NCBI GenBank assembly: GCA_963556145.1
Contig: OY744466.1
Coordinates: forward strand, 2,170,001-2,234,000
Source of the DNA: Hygrocybe punicea
Lineage: Eukaryota > Basidiomycota > Agaricomycetes > Agaricales > Hygrophoraceae
Direction: 5' to 3'
DNA: 64,000 bases
Below are positions 54,695-64,000 of this stretch, piece by piece. A program made the position numbers and the translations under genes. Each line of letters opens with the position of its first letter. Position 1 is the first letter of the stretch. The notes beneath the pieces were generated by a model. It saw only the letters and a program-made list of their open reading frames with translations. It was not told the DNA's origin and did not search any database.

Positions 54695-55590
54695 CAGTGC
54701 TGCATCAAGAGTTGGATCTGGGTCAACCTACCTGCAGCAAGAGCTGGTCCCGGGTCAGCCAAGTGCTACAGCAAGACCTGGACCCTGGTTGACCCGATCC
54801 TGCAGCAAGTGCTGGACCCCGGTCAACCCAGTGCTACGGCAAGTGCTGGACCCTGGTCGACCTGATCCTACAGCAAGTGCTGGACCCTGGTCAACCTCCC
54901 CTACAGCAAGTGCTGGAACCCAGTCAACCCAGTGCTACAGCAAGTGCTGGATCCTGGTTGACCCAATCCTGCAGCAAGTGCTGGATCCTGGTCAACCCAG
55001 TGCTACAGCAAGAGCTGGACCCTGGTTGACCCGATCCCACAGCAAGGGCTGGGCCCCAGTCAACCTACCCCACAGCAAGTGCTGGTCCCAGGTCAACCCA
55101 GTGCTACAGCAAGTGCTGGACCCCAGTCGACCCAATCTTGCAGCAAGTGCTGGACCCTGGTCAACCCAGTGCTACAGCAAGTGCTGGATCCCGGTCGACC
55201 CAATCCTGCAGCAAGAGCTGGACCCTGGTCAACCCAGTGCTACAGCAAGTGCTGGATCCCAGTCAACCCAATCCTGCATCAAGAGCTGGACCCTGGTCAA
55301 CCCGATCCTGCAGCAAGAGCTGGGTCAGGGTCAACCCAATCCTCCAGCAATAGCTGAAGCCAGGTTAAACAACATTGCATGAACAGCTGGACCTGGGTCA
55401 ACCCATCCAACCAGCAATTGCTGCCCTGGGTTAACCTGCCCCTCACAGCAGGTTGACCCACCCAGCAGCCATTTATCAGCAAAAGCTGTCCCTTGGTCAA
55501 CCTACCCCACAACATTTCCACAGCAAGAGCTGCCCTTCAGGTTAACCCACCCTCCAGCAAAGAGCTGGGCTATGTGTACCTACCATTCGC
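54695..55590 (+). repeat. Minisatellite with 34-base unit, about 26 copies
   Basis: The unit reads approximately GTCAACCCAGTGCTACAGCA followed by AGTGCTGGATCC(C)TG, alternating with a variant containing GTTGACCCAATCCTGCAGCA. Because 34 is not a multiple of three, all three plus frames stay open for long stretches with a 102-base superperiod, giving a spurious 197-codon frame at 54789-55382. The array decays at both ends. Confidence 0.9.
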
Positions 55591-55599
55591 AGCTCTTAC

Positions 55600-57180
55600 T
55601 GCAATTGGGTTGACCGAAATGACTGCGTCTACTGGGTCATTGGTGGGAACGCGGGTATGAGGTGCGGTGGTATGGTGTGACGTTGGAGGCTTGAATACGA
55701 CAGGCGACTGCTAGTACAGGCCTGTGAGGGGCGATGTGAGGTGCTGGGAACTGGAACGAGGCGGCAGGTGGCCCAATGAGGACGTGAGCGGCCAGGGATG
55801 TCGAGTACAGGGGTGCATGGGGCGGGGTGATGTGGCACGGTGTGGGGCATCGATGATGGTGAGGACAGCTCATGAGGGCTTGCAACTGGCATCGAGGGGC
55901 TCTGGGAAGCGGTGCGAGGCAACGGGGGATGCCAACGAGGGTGTGAGCAACCGGGGATGTCGACTTGGCTGGGGCACGAAGCAGGGTGACGTGGCACGGC
56001 GTGGGGTATTGATAACGGCGAAGACGGCTCGTGAGTGCTCGCACAGGGCGCTGTGGGGACCCAGGAAGCCTGTATGGGCACGTAGGATGCAGTCTGTGGG
56101 TGTAGGGCGCTTGGTGACGTGGGAGATGCGATGATGGTGGTGTTTTGGGGACAGTGCAGGCAAATATGCATTGCGGCTTGTATCCGGGGATGACAGCGAG
56201 TCCGTAGATGCGAACGCGGGGTGATCAGGCACGAAATGGGGGTGGACGCACTGGCGCTGGTCGAGAACCGAGTTTGCTGTGCATTGGTGCAGCTTTCCGG
56301 TGACGGCATGGGCGTAGATTGTGGGGCCATGTCACGGATTGCTTCTGGGGACAACGTCGAGGGTGTAGACGCGAAACAGGGGTCATTCTGGCAGGAAACA
56401 GGGCAGGTGGATCACTTCATGTGCAGATGCATTGTTCTTGGGACGGTGCACGTTCAAATGCTGGGACGGGTCCGGGCTTGTATCTAGGGGCGACTGCACG
56501 TCCGTAGACATGAATGGTAGATGATTCAGGCTCGAAACGGGGGGAATGCGATGGGATTGGTCGAGAACGGGGTTTGTTGAGTGATGACGTGGACTTCCAG
56601 GAACCGCGCAGGATCAAGCGATGGGGAGGGGCCCGGGATTGTATCTGGGGATGATGGCGAGGTTTGTGGATGTGAACGGGTGGCCAAACGGGGGCGAGAG
56701 TGCTGAGACACGTCGAAAACGCCATATGACACGTTGGGACGCATTTTCCTGCTCGGAAACCGTGGAAACGGCGAAGATGGGCATACCTGGGGGTGCACAG
56801 GCTCAACCCATTGCACGGTGGGCATTTTCCTTCTGCTTCGTGGCTCATTTCATCTCTGTTTCTTGTGTTACGCATAAACAGCAGACCTTGTTGGACGTGG
56901 TCATTGGGGCTGTTTTGGGGCTTTCCGTGCGTGGATTTTCGACTGGAATCAATGGGGTGTGGGTTTCTGAGTGTGTTGGGGGTCTATAAGCGAGTGTGGA
57001 TGGTGGATGTGACGGGGTTCGAGATGTCGAGACGACAAATGAGGGTGTTGGATTGTGGCTGTGCAAATTTCCTAAAGCAGTAAATGGCCGTTGGGTCGGC
57101 CACACAAGAGCGGGTTCAAAGTTGTACATGAAACTAGACATCTGTGGTCATAAGAGAAGAGAATATAGTAATAGAATCAA
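55600..57180. repeat. G-rich region with a diverged ~160-base tandem repeat
   Basis: Words such as GGGGATGTCGA, GGTGACGTGGCACGG and GTGTGGGG recur with a period near 160 between 55740 and 56130. The minus strand reads as Pro/Ser/His-rich frames that mirror the repeat (HELSSPSSMPHTVPHHP, HEPSSPLSIPHAVPRHP). I do not consider these genes. Confidence 0.55.
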
Positions 57181-57371
57181 ACCCTAATGATGGTGCAATA
57201 GTTGGAGATCAGGTTGTCGAGGCACTGGATGTCGGATGTAAAGAGGTCGGGTAGCGGGTGTTGGATGTGTAGAGTGCTGCGGCAAGGCTTGTTTTGAGAT
57301 GATGAAAGGAAATGAAGGGCTATGGAATGAATGTTTCTTGACACTGAATTATCCTCGTGGTGGGCTCCAGA
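57181..57371. other. Spacer before LTR-like copy B
   Basis: No features recognised; no clear polypurine tract stands before 57372. Confidence 0.3.
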
Positions 57372-58250
57372 TGTAGATGCAGGTTCTTGGTGGCTTCGGA
57401 ACAATAGAGAAGTGATCCTAACCTGAGGGTGTCAGCATAGAAGTGATGGTGGATAAGTCAGTGTCGGGAGTAATAGTAAAAAGTGGAAATGGAATGTAAA
57501 ATGTAAGCCGCCATGTAAAACTGGACAAATAACGATAAATCCGGTGATGAACAGAGTGAAAATGGACAAATAACAAAGAACCCGACAATGCCGACAATGT
57601 CAGATATGGCGGGTCGGGTCGGGTTGGGAAATGATGAACGAGTAATGAAACAATCAATAAAGACAATGAAGTGAACTATAAAAAGCTAAGGATCTACGTG
57701 GACGAGCATTTGAAGGGATTCAAGAAGATTCTGACTGTAGGAAAACGGGGACTAAGGGTATCTCTTTTTTTTTGTACAGTTGTCGGAGACCATTTTTATA
57801 GTACATGAGTGTGTAGTCTACTTTCAGACATGTCTATTTCGGCCGATGGAAACTACAAAGAAAAGCTGGAATGGGGATGTGAAAAGGGGAGTTGCAAAGC
57901 AACATAGACAGGAAAATGGAAGGAGAAATGAATATCCAAGGAAAAGATCTAAAATGTCCTACATATCTCCAAAAGGACAAGGGGATGCATAAATAAGGTA
58001 AGTCCGAAGTCGGAAATCAAGTCCAATCAGATCCGTCTCCTATAATTAGAACTCCGGGGCTTCTGAGGCTGCCAGATTTGGTCCAAAAGCGGCCATCACA
58101 AAGCGGCATGCGTCGGGTCACATCGGTCACATCGGGTCACATCACGTCGGGTTACCTCAGGTTGGAATGGGAATCGTTTGGAGGCGTCGGGTTCATCTGG
58201 ATTTGTGATATATCGATGATATGGACTCAGGGGAACATTGAGCCTCTACA
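57372..58250 (+). repeat. LTR-like repeat, copy B (879 bases)
   Basis: It begins TGTAGATG and ends CCTCTACA. It matches copy A at 35135-36064 over its length, with short indels, and lies in the same orientation 22 kb away. Flanks (CCAGA before, GCAGA after) match at four of five positions, which is suggestive but not decisive for a solo LTR. Confidence 0.6.
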
Positions 58251-59468
58251 GCAGAAGCCTGAGTTTCCCCTCATAATGCTCATGAGATCATTCTAAAGCA
58301 GAGAGGGAGAATGCTGAACAACTGCCTTTGGAGTGTGGATCAGGGATGAATCTTGCACTTGGGTTTATACCTTGTACTGTGAGCTTACTGATCACCTGGG
58401 ATCATGAGATCAGTGCTGCCTACTAATGCAGGAATGATGGCAGGTGGAGTTGCAAGGAACAGTAGAAGTCTGAGTTGTTTCCATAGCATGTCAGTAGAAT
58501 CTGCCAGTGTAGCTGTTATAATGTTGAAGAAGTGTCAGCACTGCTACATATATCTCTTCTCCAAGCAATCAGCACAACTCTGTCTGCACTCCCACCATCA
58601 GCATTTCCAATATAAGCTACAGTCTTCTATTCTTCATATATCCTTTCCTCTCAGCTTTCATACCTCTCTTCTCTGATGTCCACCCCTGTTGGTCAAACAC
58701 TCTATGCACAAGTCCCTCACTGCTTTCCTCAAAGTATGTGAAAAGGAAAACTCAAAGACATGAAATCAGAACTTGTCATTATTGGGATATTTCCACTCCA
58801 TGCAGACATGGCCACACACCAATGTTATGAGACCTTGAGAGACCTCAATATCAAATGGGAGAAAAGGGAGGAAAAAGAAGAGGCAGAGAAGAACAAGGAC
58901 AAGGAGATGCAGATCACTGAAAAGTGGAAGCCCCATCAGCAGACCATCAGATTTTTTGAGGAGACCAAAAATATGTGAATTTCCCTCAAAGCACATTTAT
59001 ATTTTCAACTGATTTGAGAACCATTGCAAAGTACTACCATGCTTTACATGTTCCACAAGATTCAAGCCATCATCAATGATTATGTTGATGCAAAAGGACT
59101 TGTCAATGCCAGAGAGCACAATACATCAATGTTGATATCCTCTTGTTTTTATGTTAACATCTGCCAAATCCAACAAAGCCATCAAATTCCTGAAATGAAG
59201 TGATCTGATCAGGAGACTTACAGACAAGATGCAGAGCTGGTACAAGATCTAGGTGGAGGGTCAAGATATCATAGTAAAGTAAGTCATGTAAATGAAGCTG
59301 CTAAATATTTTGAAAGAAAAAAAAAAAAGGACTTTGTAGGAAGGGCCAACTGAAGTCTGTATCAGTTGTGGTAAAGTTTGTCAGGGATGAAAGGCCTTGA
59401 CACTCATCACCAACTTTGAACCTTACTTTCTCACTGCCAATTTTCTTGCTGAAGAACTTCATCATATA
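58251..59468. other. CpG-poor old repeat-like DNA without a gene
   Basis: Small frames occur on both strands, the longest a charged 72-codon plus-strand frame at 58760-58978. CpG is almost absent, suggesting long methylation and decay. No element could be delimited. Confidence 0.35.
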
Positions 59469-59600
59469 TAGTGTTGTGCAGGCCAGGCCAAGCCAAGCCA
59501 GGCAATATAAAGCCCAGCCAGGCCAAGCCAAAGCCCTCTCAGGCCCTTGAGCCAGGGCCTGGCCTGACATTTGAAAAGCCAAAGCCAGGCCCTGGCTTTT
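59469..59600 (+). mobile_element. Solitary hAT-like terminus with GGCCA subterminal repeats
   Basis: TAGTGTTGTGCAGGCCAGGCC shares TAGTGTTG with the hAT-like ends elsewhere, and GGCCA/GCCAAGCC words repeat for ~120 bases. No matching right end or ATCATATA duplication was found downstream, so it is truncated. Confidence 0.45.
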
Positions 59601-60491
59601 TGTGGATAATTTTTTAAAATAAATATGCATGGATTACTGAGTTTTTTTAGAATCTCAAAGAACTATAATATTGTAATTCTAACTTCTCTGCCCAAGTGCC
59701 ATTCATCCCAACTCTATCTTATGATTTATATAACTTTATTTTATTGTTTCAAAATACCTATTCAAAAAGTATAATATTTATCACTTCCTGAACAGATGAG
59801 TGTATGCTTGGGGACCTGTAGTGTCTCCTGTACCTGGAAAGGGCTTTGGATTGGAGGTTCTTGTCCAGGGCAAGTAGCTCAAGGCTGTCATGGAGCTGCT
59901 TGTGTCAAAAGGTATCCCAAAGAAGTGGATTGAAGCAGCAGCCCTCTCGAAATACTTAGCAATTTATGGGTGTTCGGGGTCTGGTATGGACTGCTCGGGA
60001 ATGGGCGGGCCGTGGATTGTTGAATGGAGTGCGACCAATGAGAGAGTGTGGGAACTTGGGAACAGGAGAGGACCCCAGATGCTGAAATTCCCACCAGCAA
60101 AAACGCAGGGACCTGCAGCCAACCAGCCAGCGCCCCCCTACAATTACCACTGCAGCGTGGTAGCCTATAGCCTACGCCTACCCACCACCCAGTCACTTAA
60201 TCGCTCCCCTCGTCCCCGCTTCACTTCGTACAAGGTATGTCGTTTGCTGTCACCATCAGGACCATGATTGGGCCATCGATAAGATCGCTGGTTACCGTCG
60301 TCGTCGTCGTTGGCCGTCGGTGCTAGCAGTGAGCGCGTTGTTTGTTTGGTCATCGACGCGTCGCGTCCTGCAGCCTCACCCTTCTGGGTATTCGTACTCT
60401 GGGCTCTCCCATCGTCGCTGGACGTGTCAATCATCTCCCACGGCGTCTCCATCAATCCAATCGCTGATGACGCTGATCATGTCGTTCCCAG
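59601..60491. other. AT-rich spacer and upstream region of the HMG-box gene
   Basis: AT-rich to about 59800, then GC-richer sequence that probably includes the NHP6 promoter. A TCG triplet run lies at 60299-60310. The 125-codon frame at 59890 has no supporting features. Confidence 0.4.
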
Positions 60492-61344
60492 ATGCCCAAA
60501 GATGCCGCTAAACCAAAGGTGCTTTCCAGCCCTCATCTTCCGGACTCCCTCTCCTCGTCCATGTTCCCTCATCGCACCTCATGTTCCCTGTTGTCGCTCG
60601 TCGTTTTCTACATGTCGTCCAATGTCGTTTTCCCTCACAATCGGCTATTCACTTATTTCGACCACAACAACCATTAACCCACGTCATACATTTTGCTCCC
60701 TTCTCTTTTTCTTTCCGTCCTTCGTCTGTTCATCGTCTGTGTACACCGATACCCAGTGTTTCAAGATCGACTCTTCTATGCCTGTCATCTCTCGCACGCA
60801 TATACTCATCCACTTCCGTTGCCTTGTAGCGCAAAGCCGCCGAAAAGGCTGAGAAAGCCCCCCGCAAGACAAAAAAAGACCCGAAAGCACCCAAGCGTGC
60901 GCTGTCCGCATACATGTTCTTCAGCCAAGATTGGCGCGAGAGGATCAAGACCGAAAACCCAGATGCTGGATTTGGTAAGTGCCCGCCCCCTTGTTTTTGT
61001 GGACCGTTTACTGGATGCAACATTGCGGTGCTAACTTTTGTCGTGTGTGCCAGGTGAAGTAGGGAAGCTACTCGGAGCAAAGTGGAAGGAGCTCGATGAG
61101 GAGGAGAAGAAGGTATGTGTTGACCCCTCCGCCACATTTTGGTAGCTCACTCGACACGTTTGTGTAGCCCTACGTCGACCAAGCCGCAAAGGACAAAACA
61201 AGAGCAGAAGAAGAAAAATCGGCGTACGAGGTATGTGGCACGCCGTTTGTGGTCTATGATACGCGACTTGACCATGCTTCTTTGAAGGGTAAGAAAAGCG
61301 CCGGAAGTGGCGATGGTGAAGAGAATGATGAAGACGACGACTAG
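60492..61344 (+). CDS. nhp6: Non-histone chromosomal protein 6, HMG-box
   Basis: Five exons, 60492-60518, 60830-60974, 61054-61112, 61168-61230 and 61288-61344, give 351 bases (116 residues). A basic N-terminal arm ([20 protein letters not shown]) leads into one HMG box with the conserved [25 protein letters not shown] and [15 protein letters not shown]. An acidic tail (EENDEDDD) closes the protein. NHP6 proteins bend DNA without sequence preference and assist FACT and transcription. The first exon is only 9 codons (MPKDAAKPK) and is followed by a 311-base intron, much longer than others in the window. Splice sites fit the known domain without gaps. Confidence 0.92.
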
Positions 61345-62037
61345 TTTCTCCGCTACCTGCACCGACTGTCCTGCTACTGATGTATGTTTGCTCACGTTCG
61401 TATCGTAATGACGTCTCTCCCACCACTTCCCTCCCACCTTTTGCCTGTTGTTATTATTTGTTGCCGTTGGCGGTGTTGATACCTTTCTTTTTTATTGGTA
61501 CGTTTACATTCATGGTGGAGGGGCTGTTTTGTTCTTCCCTCCAGTACTCTAGACGTTACCGTGCGCCATCCTGTCGGTACGTATGATACATTTATGCATT
61601 GACCGTTCGTCCAAACCTGCACATATGCATTATTTAAATAAAGCATTTGTTGAAGCCTTGCGAGATTATGAGTGTTGGCAATCGTCGAGGCCGTGAGTAG
61701 ACTCGTGGCACATAACCTTTTTGCCGCTGATGCTGTTCACCGAAGCTCACAAGGTCATGCGATAGTGATTCCCTCAGAATCCCTCATCAAGCATGCGACG
61801 AAACCAATGTCCACCGCAACAAAACCTAGAGGCTAGCCTAGAGATCACAACCGAAAAAAATCAGTCATGTATTTTTCTCTCTTAAAAATGTCCTTCCTAC
61901 TACTTGAATAACTTCCTTCACCCCAAGGCCAAGCATCATCTTCTGGTTCTTGAGCTTAAACTTTGCTTGAACCATTAGACCGCCATGATGCTGAACTAGC
62001 TATAAAAACTGGAGTCACCTCAATTGAACAACCACCA
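61345..62037. other. Intergenic: NHP6 3' end and promoter of the SurE-type gene
   Basis: AATAAAGCA at 61637-61645 is a possible polyadenylation signal for NHP6. No gene is recognised. Confidence 0.4.
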
Positions 62038-63189
62038 ATGCTTTACCTAGCCTTCCTCGTATCCTGGTCGCTGTTCATACTTCCCATTTCGGCTCTCGCA
62101 CATAAGATTGTGCTCACCAACGATGACGGCTGGGCTGTAGCCAACATCCGTGCCCAATACGATGTTTTGAAAGCGGCTGGGTTCAAGGTCGTGCTTTCAG
62201 CGCCCGCAGAGAACAAGTCTGGGACAGGTTCTTCATCGGCGACGCCGGAGCCACTTACCCAGCCATGCGAGTTCAACACCTGCCCAACTGGATCACCGGC
62301 CGAAGGATTCAACTCCAGCGACAGTTCGTGGCAACCATTATACTAAGGTGTTGACTGACATCTCTTCAGCCCGACTGAACTATGTGAACTCATTCCCGTT
62401 CGTTGCCACTTTCAATGCCCAACCATAATTTATTTTTTTATACTAACTAGTCCACAGCGTCGATTCCGTCAGCTATGGAATCCGAACTCTAGCGCCTAAA
62501 TTCTTCGATGGGACGCTGCCTGACTTTGTTGTCAGCGGGTTCAACGTTGGGAGTGAGCATATAACGCTTGTGATTGTCTTGCCGAAAAACTAATTTAGAC
62601 CCTCTCGAGATAACTTGGGTTCAATAGTGAACATCTCTGGGACAGTGTGCGAGCATCTCACTCCTGCTAATGTCTGCGTATTCCCAAATTTATATCAGCA
62701 TTCCACAGTGGTGCTGCATGCGAGGCTGCCTTGGAAGGAATTCCATCTGCAGCATTTTCCGCGGGAACTGGGTCACAGATTTCCTATACGACCCTCAGCA
62801 CAAACTCGACTTCCTCGCTGTCAAAGGCAGCCCACACCTATGCGAAGCTGACAACCACATTCGTCAGTGTGCTCCTCGAAGAATCTGGACCCATCCTCCC
62901 GTCTGGAATTAGCCTCAATGTTAACTATCCGGAGACTACCAACTGTTCGTCCGCCTCTGATTATCACTTTGTTCTCACGAGGATCATGGCGGATCCGAGC
63001 GCGGTGGATGTGGAAACCTGTGGAAGGAATCATCTGCCTGACGAGAGCTCTGTCGTTGGTGATTGTAGTGGATGCTTCGCTAGCGTCAGTGTTTTCAATG
63101 CGAGCACGAAGACGGATGTCGATGCTTCGACGCAGCAGGTGGTATCGCAGAAACTGGCAAAAATACTTACATGCTGGCCTAGCCGATAA
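62038..63189 (+). CDS. Secreted SurE-type acid phosphatase/5'-nucleotidase
   Basis: Five exons, 62038-62323, 62370-62397, 62458-62552, 62610-62646 and 62709-63189, total 927 bases (308 residues). Residues 1-20 are a signal peptide ending before HKIVLTNDDGW. TNDDG is the metal-binding signature of the SurE family. Further family blocks are SAPAENKSGTGSS, VSGFNVGNNLG and SGTVGAACEAALEGIPSAAF. SurE enzymes are metal-dependent phosphomonoesterases; secreted fungal versions act as acid phosphatases. The second and fourth exons are only 28 and 37 bases. The ATG at 62038 is preferred over an upstream non-ATG frame because it gives a clean signal peptide. Several Cys near the C-terminus fit an extracellular protein. 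Confidence 0.88.
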
Positions 63190-63449
63190 ATTCCATGAAT
63201 GACTCACTCTTGATGAATTATTATAACCTTATCAGATTGATCCTTCATATAAGCTTTTCGTCTAGAACTTGAATGCCTTCAAAGTATTTCAACGATCCAA
63301 CCACAGCTCTCGAATTACCGTCTCCTTTGCGAGCTTTTTACCTTTGCCCAGAACCTTGTTGCAGTTCGTCAAAATCATATCGGTAAAGTCAAGATTCTGA
63401 CCCATCTAACGATTGTCACTGGGCTCAAGAGCAACCCCGCACACCCATC

Positions 63450-63842
63450 ATGCAGCGTGGTTTCCTCCAGCCAAAAGCCAACTCCAAGACAAACCGCCCA
63501 TCCCCGCAGACTACATCCAAGTCAACCCAGGGCTCACCCACGCCCTCTGCGACAGTCACAGGCCCCTTTGCCAACAGAGATGCCTTCGCTGAAGACATCC
63601 GCGACACCAACCACCGACCAGATTTAGCAGACACTTTCAAGCCGGAAATGCTGAGCGGTCAGTCCATCGTCATTCACCACATCGAAATCGGTGACTTCGA
63701 AGTATCCACCGCACTCGACTCGCGTGTTCTGGCAATCCTTCCGGAACCTTTCCCGCCCCTCCCTCCGAATCATACGGATACCTTCACGATAGCCTCCGCT
63801 GGCGATAAAGGCCTCGGCATGTTCGCTTCTCGCAATATTTCT
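63450..63842 (+). CDS. SET-domain protein, N-terminal part, ending at an abrupt junction
   Basis: From ATG at 63450 a frame of ~131 codons is coherent protein: a Ser/Thr/Pro-rich start, then DTFTIASAGDKGLGMFASRN and ISTG. GKGLGMFA-R-I--G is the opening strand of SET domains (lysine methyltransferases, SMYD-like in fungi). Immediately after ISTGA at about 63843 the sequence turns into a repeat that makes sense only on the other strand. The frame stays open to the window edge but no longer looks like a SET domain. Truncation by rearrangement, an intron starting nearby or an assembly join are all possible. Confidence 0.55.
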
Positions 63843-64000
63843 ACTGGGGCGGGATTACCAAAAAGACTGGGCGCGGGCTGTTGTGGTGCGGTATTTCCAA
63901 AGAGATTGGGAGCGGGTTGTTGGGGAGCGGTATTTCCAAAGAGACTGGGTGCCGATTGCTGTGGTGCGGGATTACCAAAAAGATTGGGCGCGGGCTGCTG
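63843..64000 (-). repeat. 39-base repeat encoding FG-nucleoporin-like units
   Basis: Four tandem units of about 39 bases reach the window edge. On the minus strand each encodes a unit like APQQPAPNLFGNT, i.e. an SLFG/NLFG repeat as in FG-nucleoporins of the nuclear pore. On the plus strand they give basic Cys-rich nonsense (PKRLGAGC). It may be the 3' part or an exon of a nucleoporin gene that lies mostly beyond the window. Confidence 0.5.

Noticed and set aside
54789..55382. 197-codon frame
   Set aside because: Product of the 34-base minisatellite, which is open in all three plus frames.
55629..56354. 241-codon Pro/Ser/His-rich minus frame
   Set aside because: Follows a diverged 160-base tandem repeat in G-rich DNA; no domain or splice support.
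35130..58255. Definite LTR retrotransposon with LTR-like copies A and B as its LTRs
   Set aside because: Flanking five bases do not match and no primer site or polypurine tract was found; kept only as a hypothesis.
59890..60267. 125-codon frame upstream of NHP6
   Set aside because: Gly/Pro-rich without motifs, no acceptable splice continuation into the HMG-box gene.
60310..60852. 180-codon frame overlapping the NHP6 first exon and intron
   Set aside because: Different frame from NHP6, covering its intron; the HMG-box model explains the region.

Overview
The window is fungal nuclear DNA, most probably from a basidiomycete of the Agaricomycetes type. The host genes are compact and carry many 45-70 base introns with GT..AG ends and CTAAC/CTGAC-like branch sites. 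The transposons are chromodomain Ty3/gypsy elements and hAT-type miniature elements. I found no tRNA, rRNA or CRISPR features, apart from one degenerate tRNA-like sequence. Exon structures were worked out by hand from splice signals and frame continuity; all spliced totals quoted are whole numbers of codons.

Left flank (1-8.8 kb) is gene-dense: an incomplete hypothetical gene, a SUR7/PalI membrane protein, a secreted GH30 beta-1,6-glucanase of 16 exons, the AP-1 beta adaptin and, divergent from it, mitochondrial ornithine carbamoyltransferase. From 8.8 to 25.3 kb lies a transposon graveyard. It holds a PIF/Harbinger-like MITE inside an older repeat, then a three-level nest (a 195-base palindromic hAT MITE inside a Ty3/gypsy element inside a hAT-like element), an 814-base foldback repeat, two more hAT-like elements with perfect 8-base target duplications, and a Tc1/mariner-type MITE. 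A second small gene island (25.4-29.7 kb) has a multipass membrane protein, a small doubtful gene and a Kelch protein.

From 30 to 59.6 kb is a second transposon region. An old, CpG-depleted copy of a Ty3/gypsy family (31.0-34.1 kb) ends at a Tc1-like transposase remnant. Two young copies of the same family are nested in each other (39.8-53.9 kb) and split a host-like gene, with matching 5-base duplications at both levels. Each young copy carries, antisense between pol and the 3' LTR, an intron-containing gene for a coiled-coil protein with a Zn2Cys6-like cysteine pattern. Both Ty3/gypsy families have a primer-binding site complementary to the predicted 5' end of their own transcript, as in Tf1 self-priming, and the old and young copies covary at this duplex. 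The right flank (60.4-64.0 kb) returns to ordinary genes: an NHP6-type HMG-box protein, a secreted SurE-type phosphatase and the start of a SET-domain gene that changes abruptly into an FG-nucleoporin-like repeat.

The most notable points are the antisense zinc-cluster gene in the retrotransposon, the covarying self-priming duplexes, a recurring 50-58 base compound palindrome, and hAT-like elements that share terminal bases but carry different subterminal repeat motifs.
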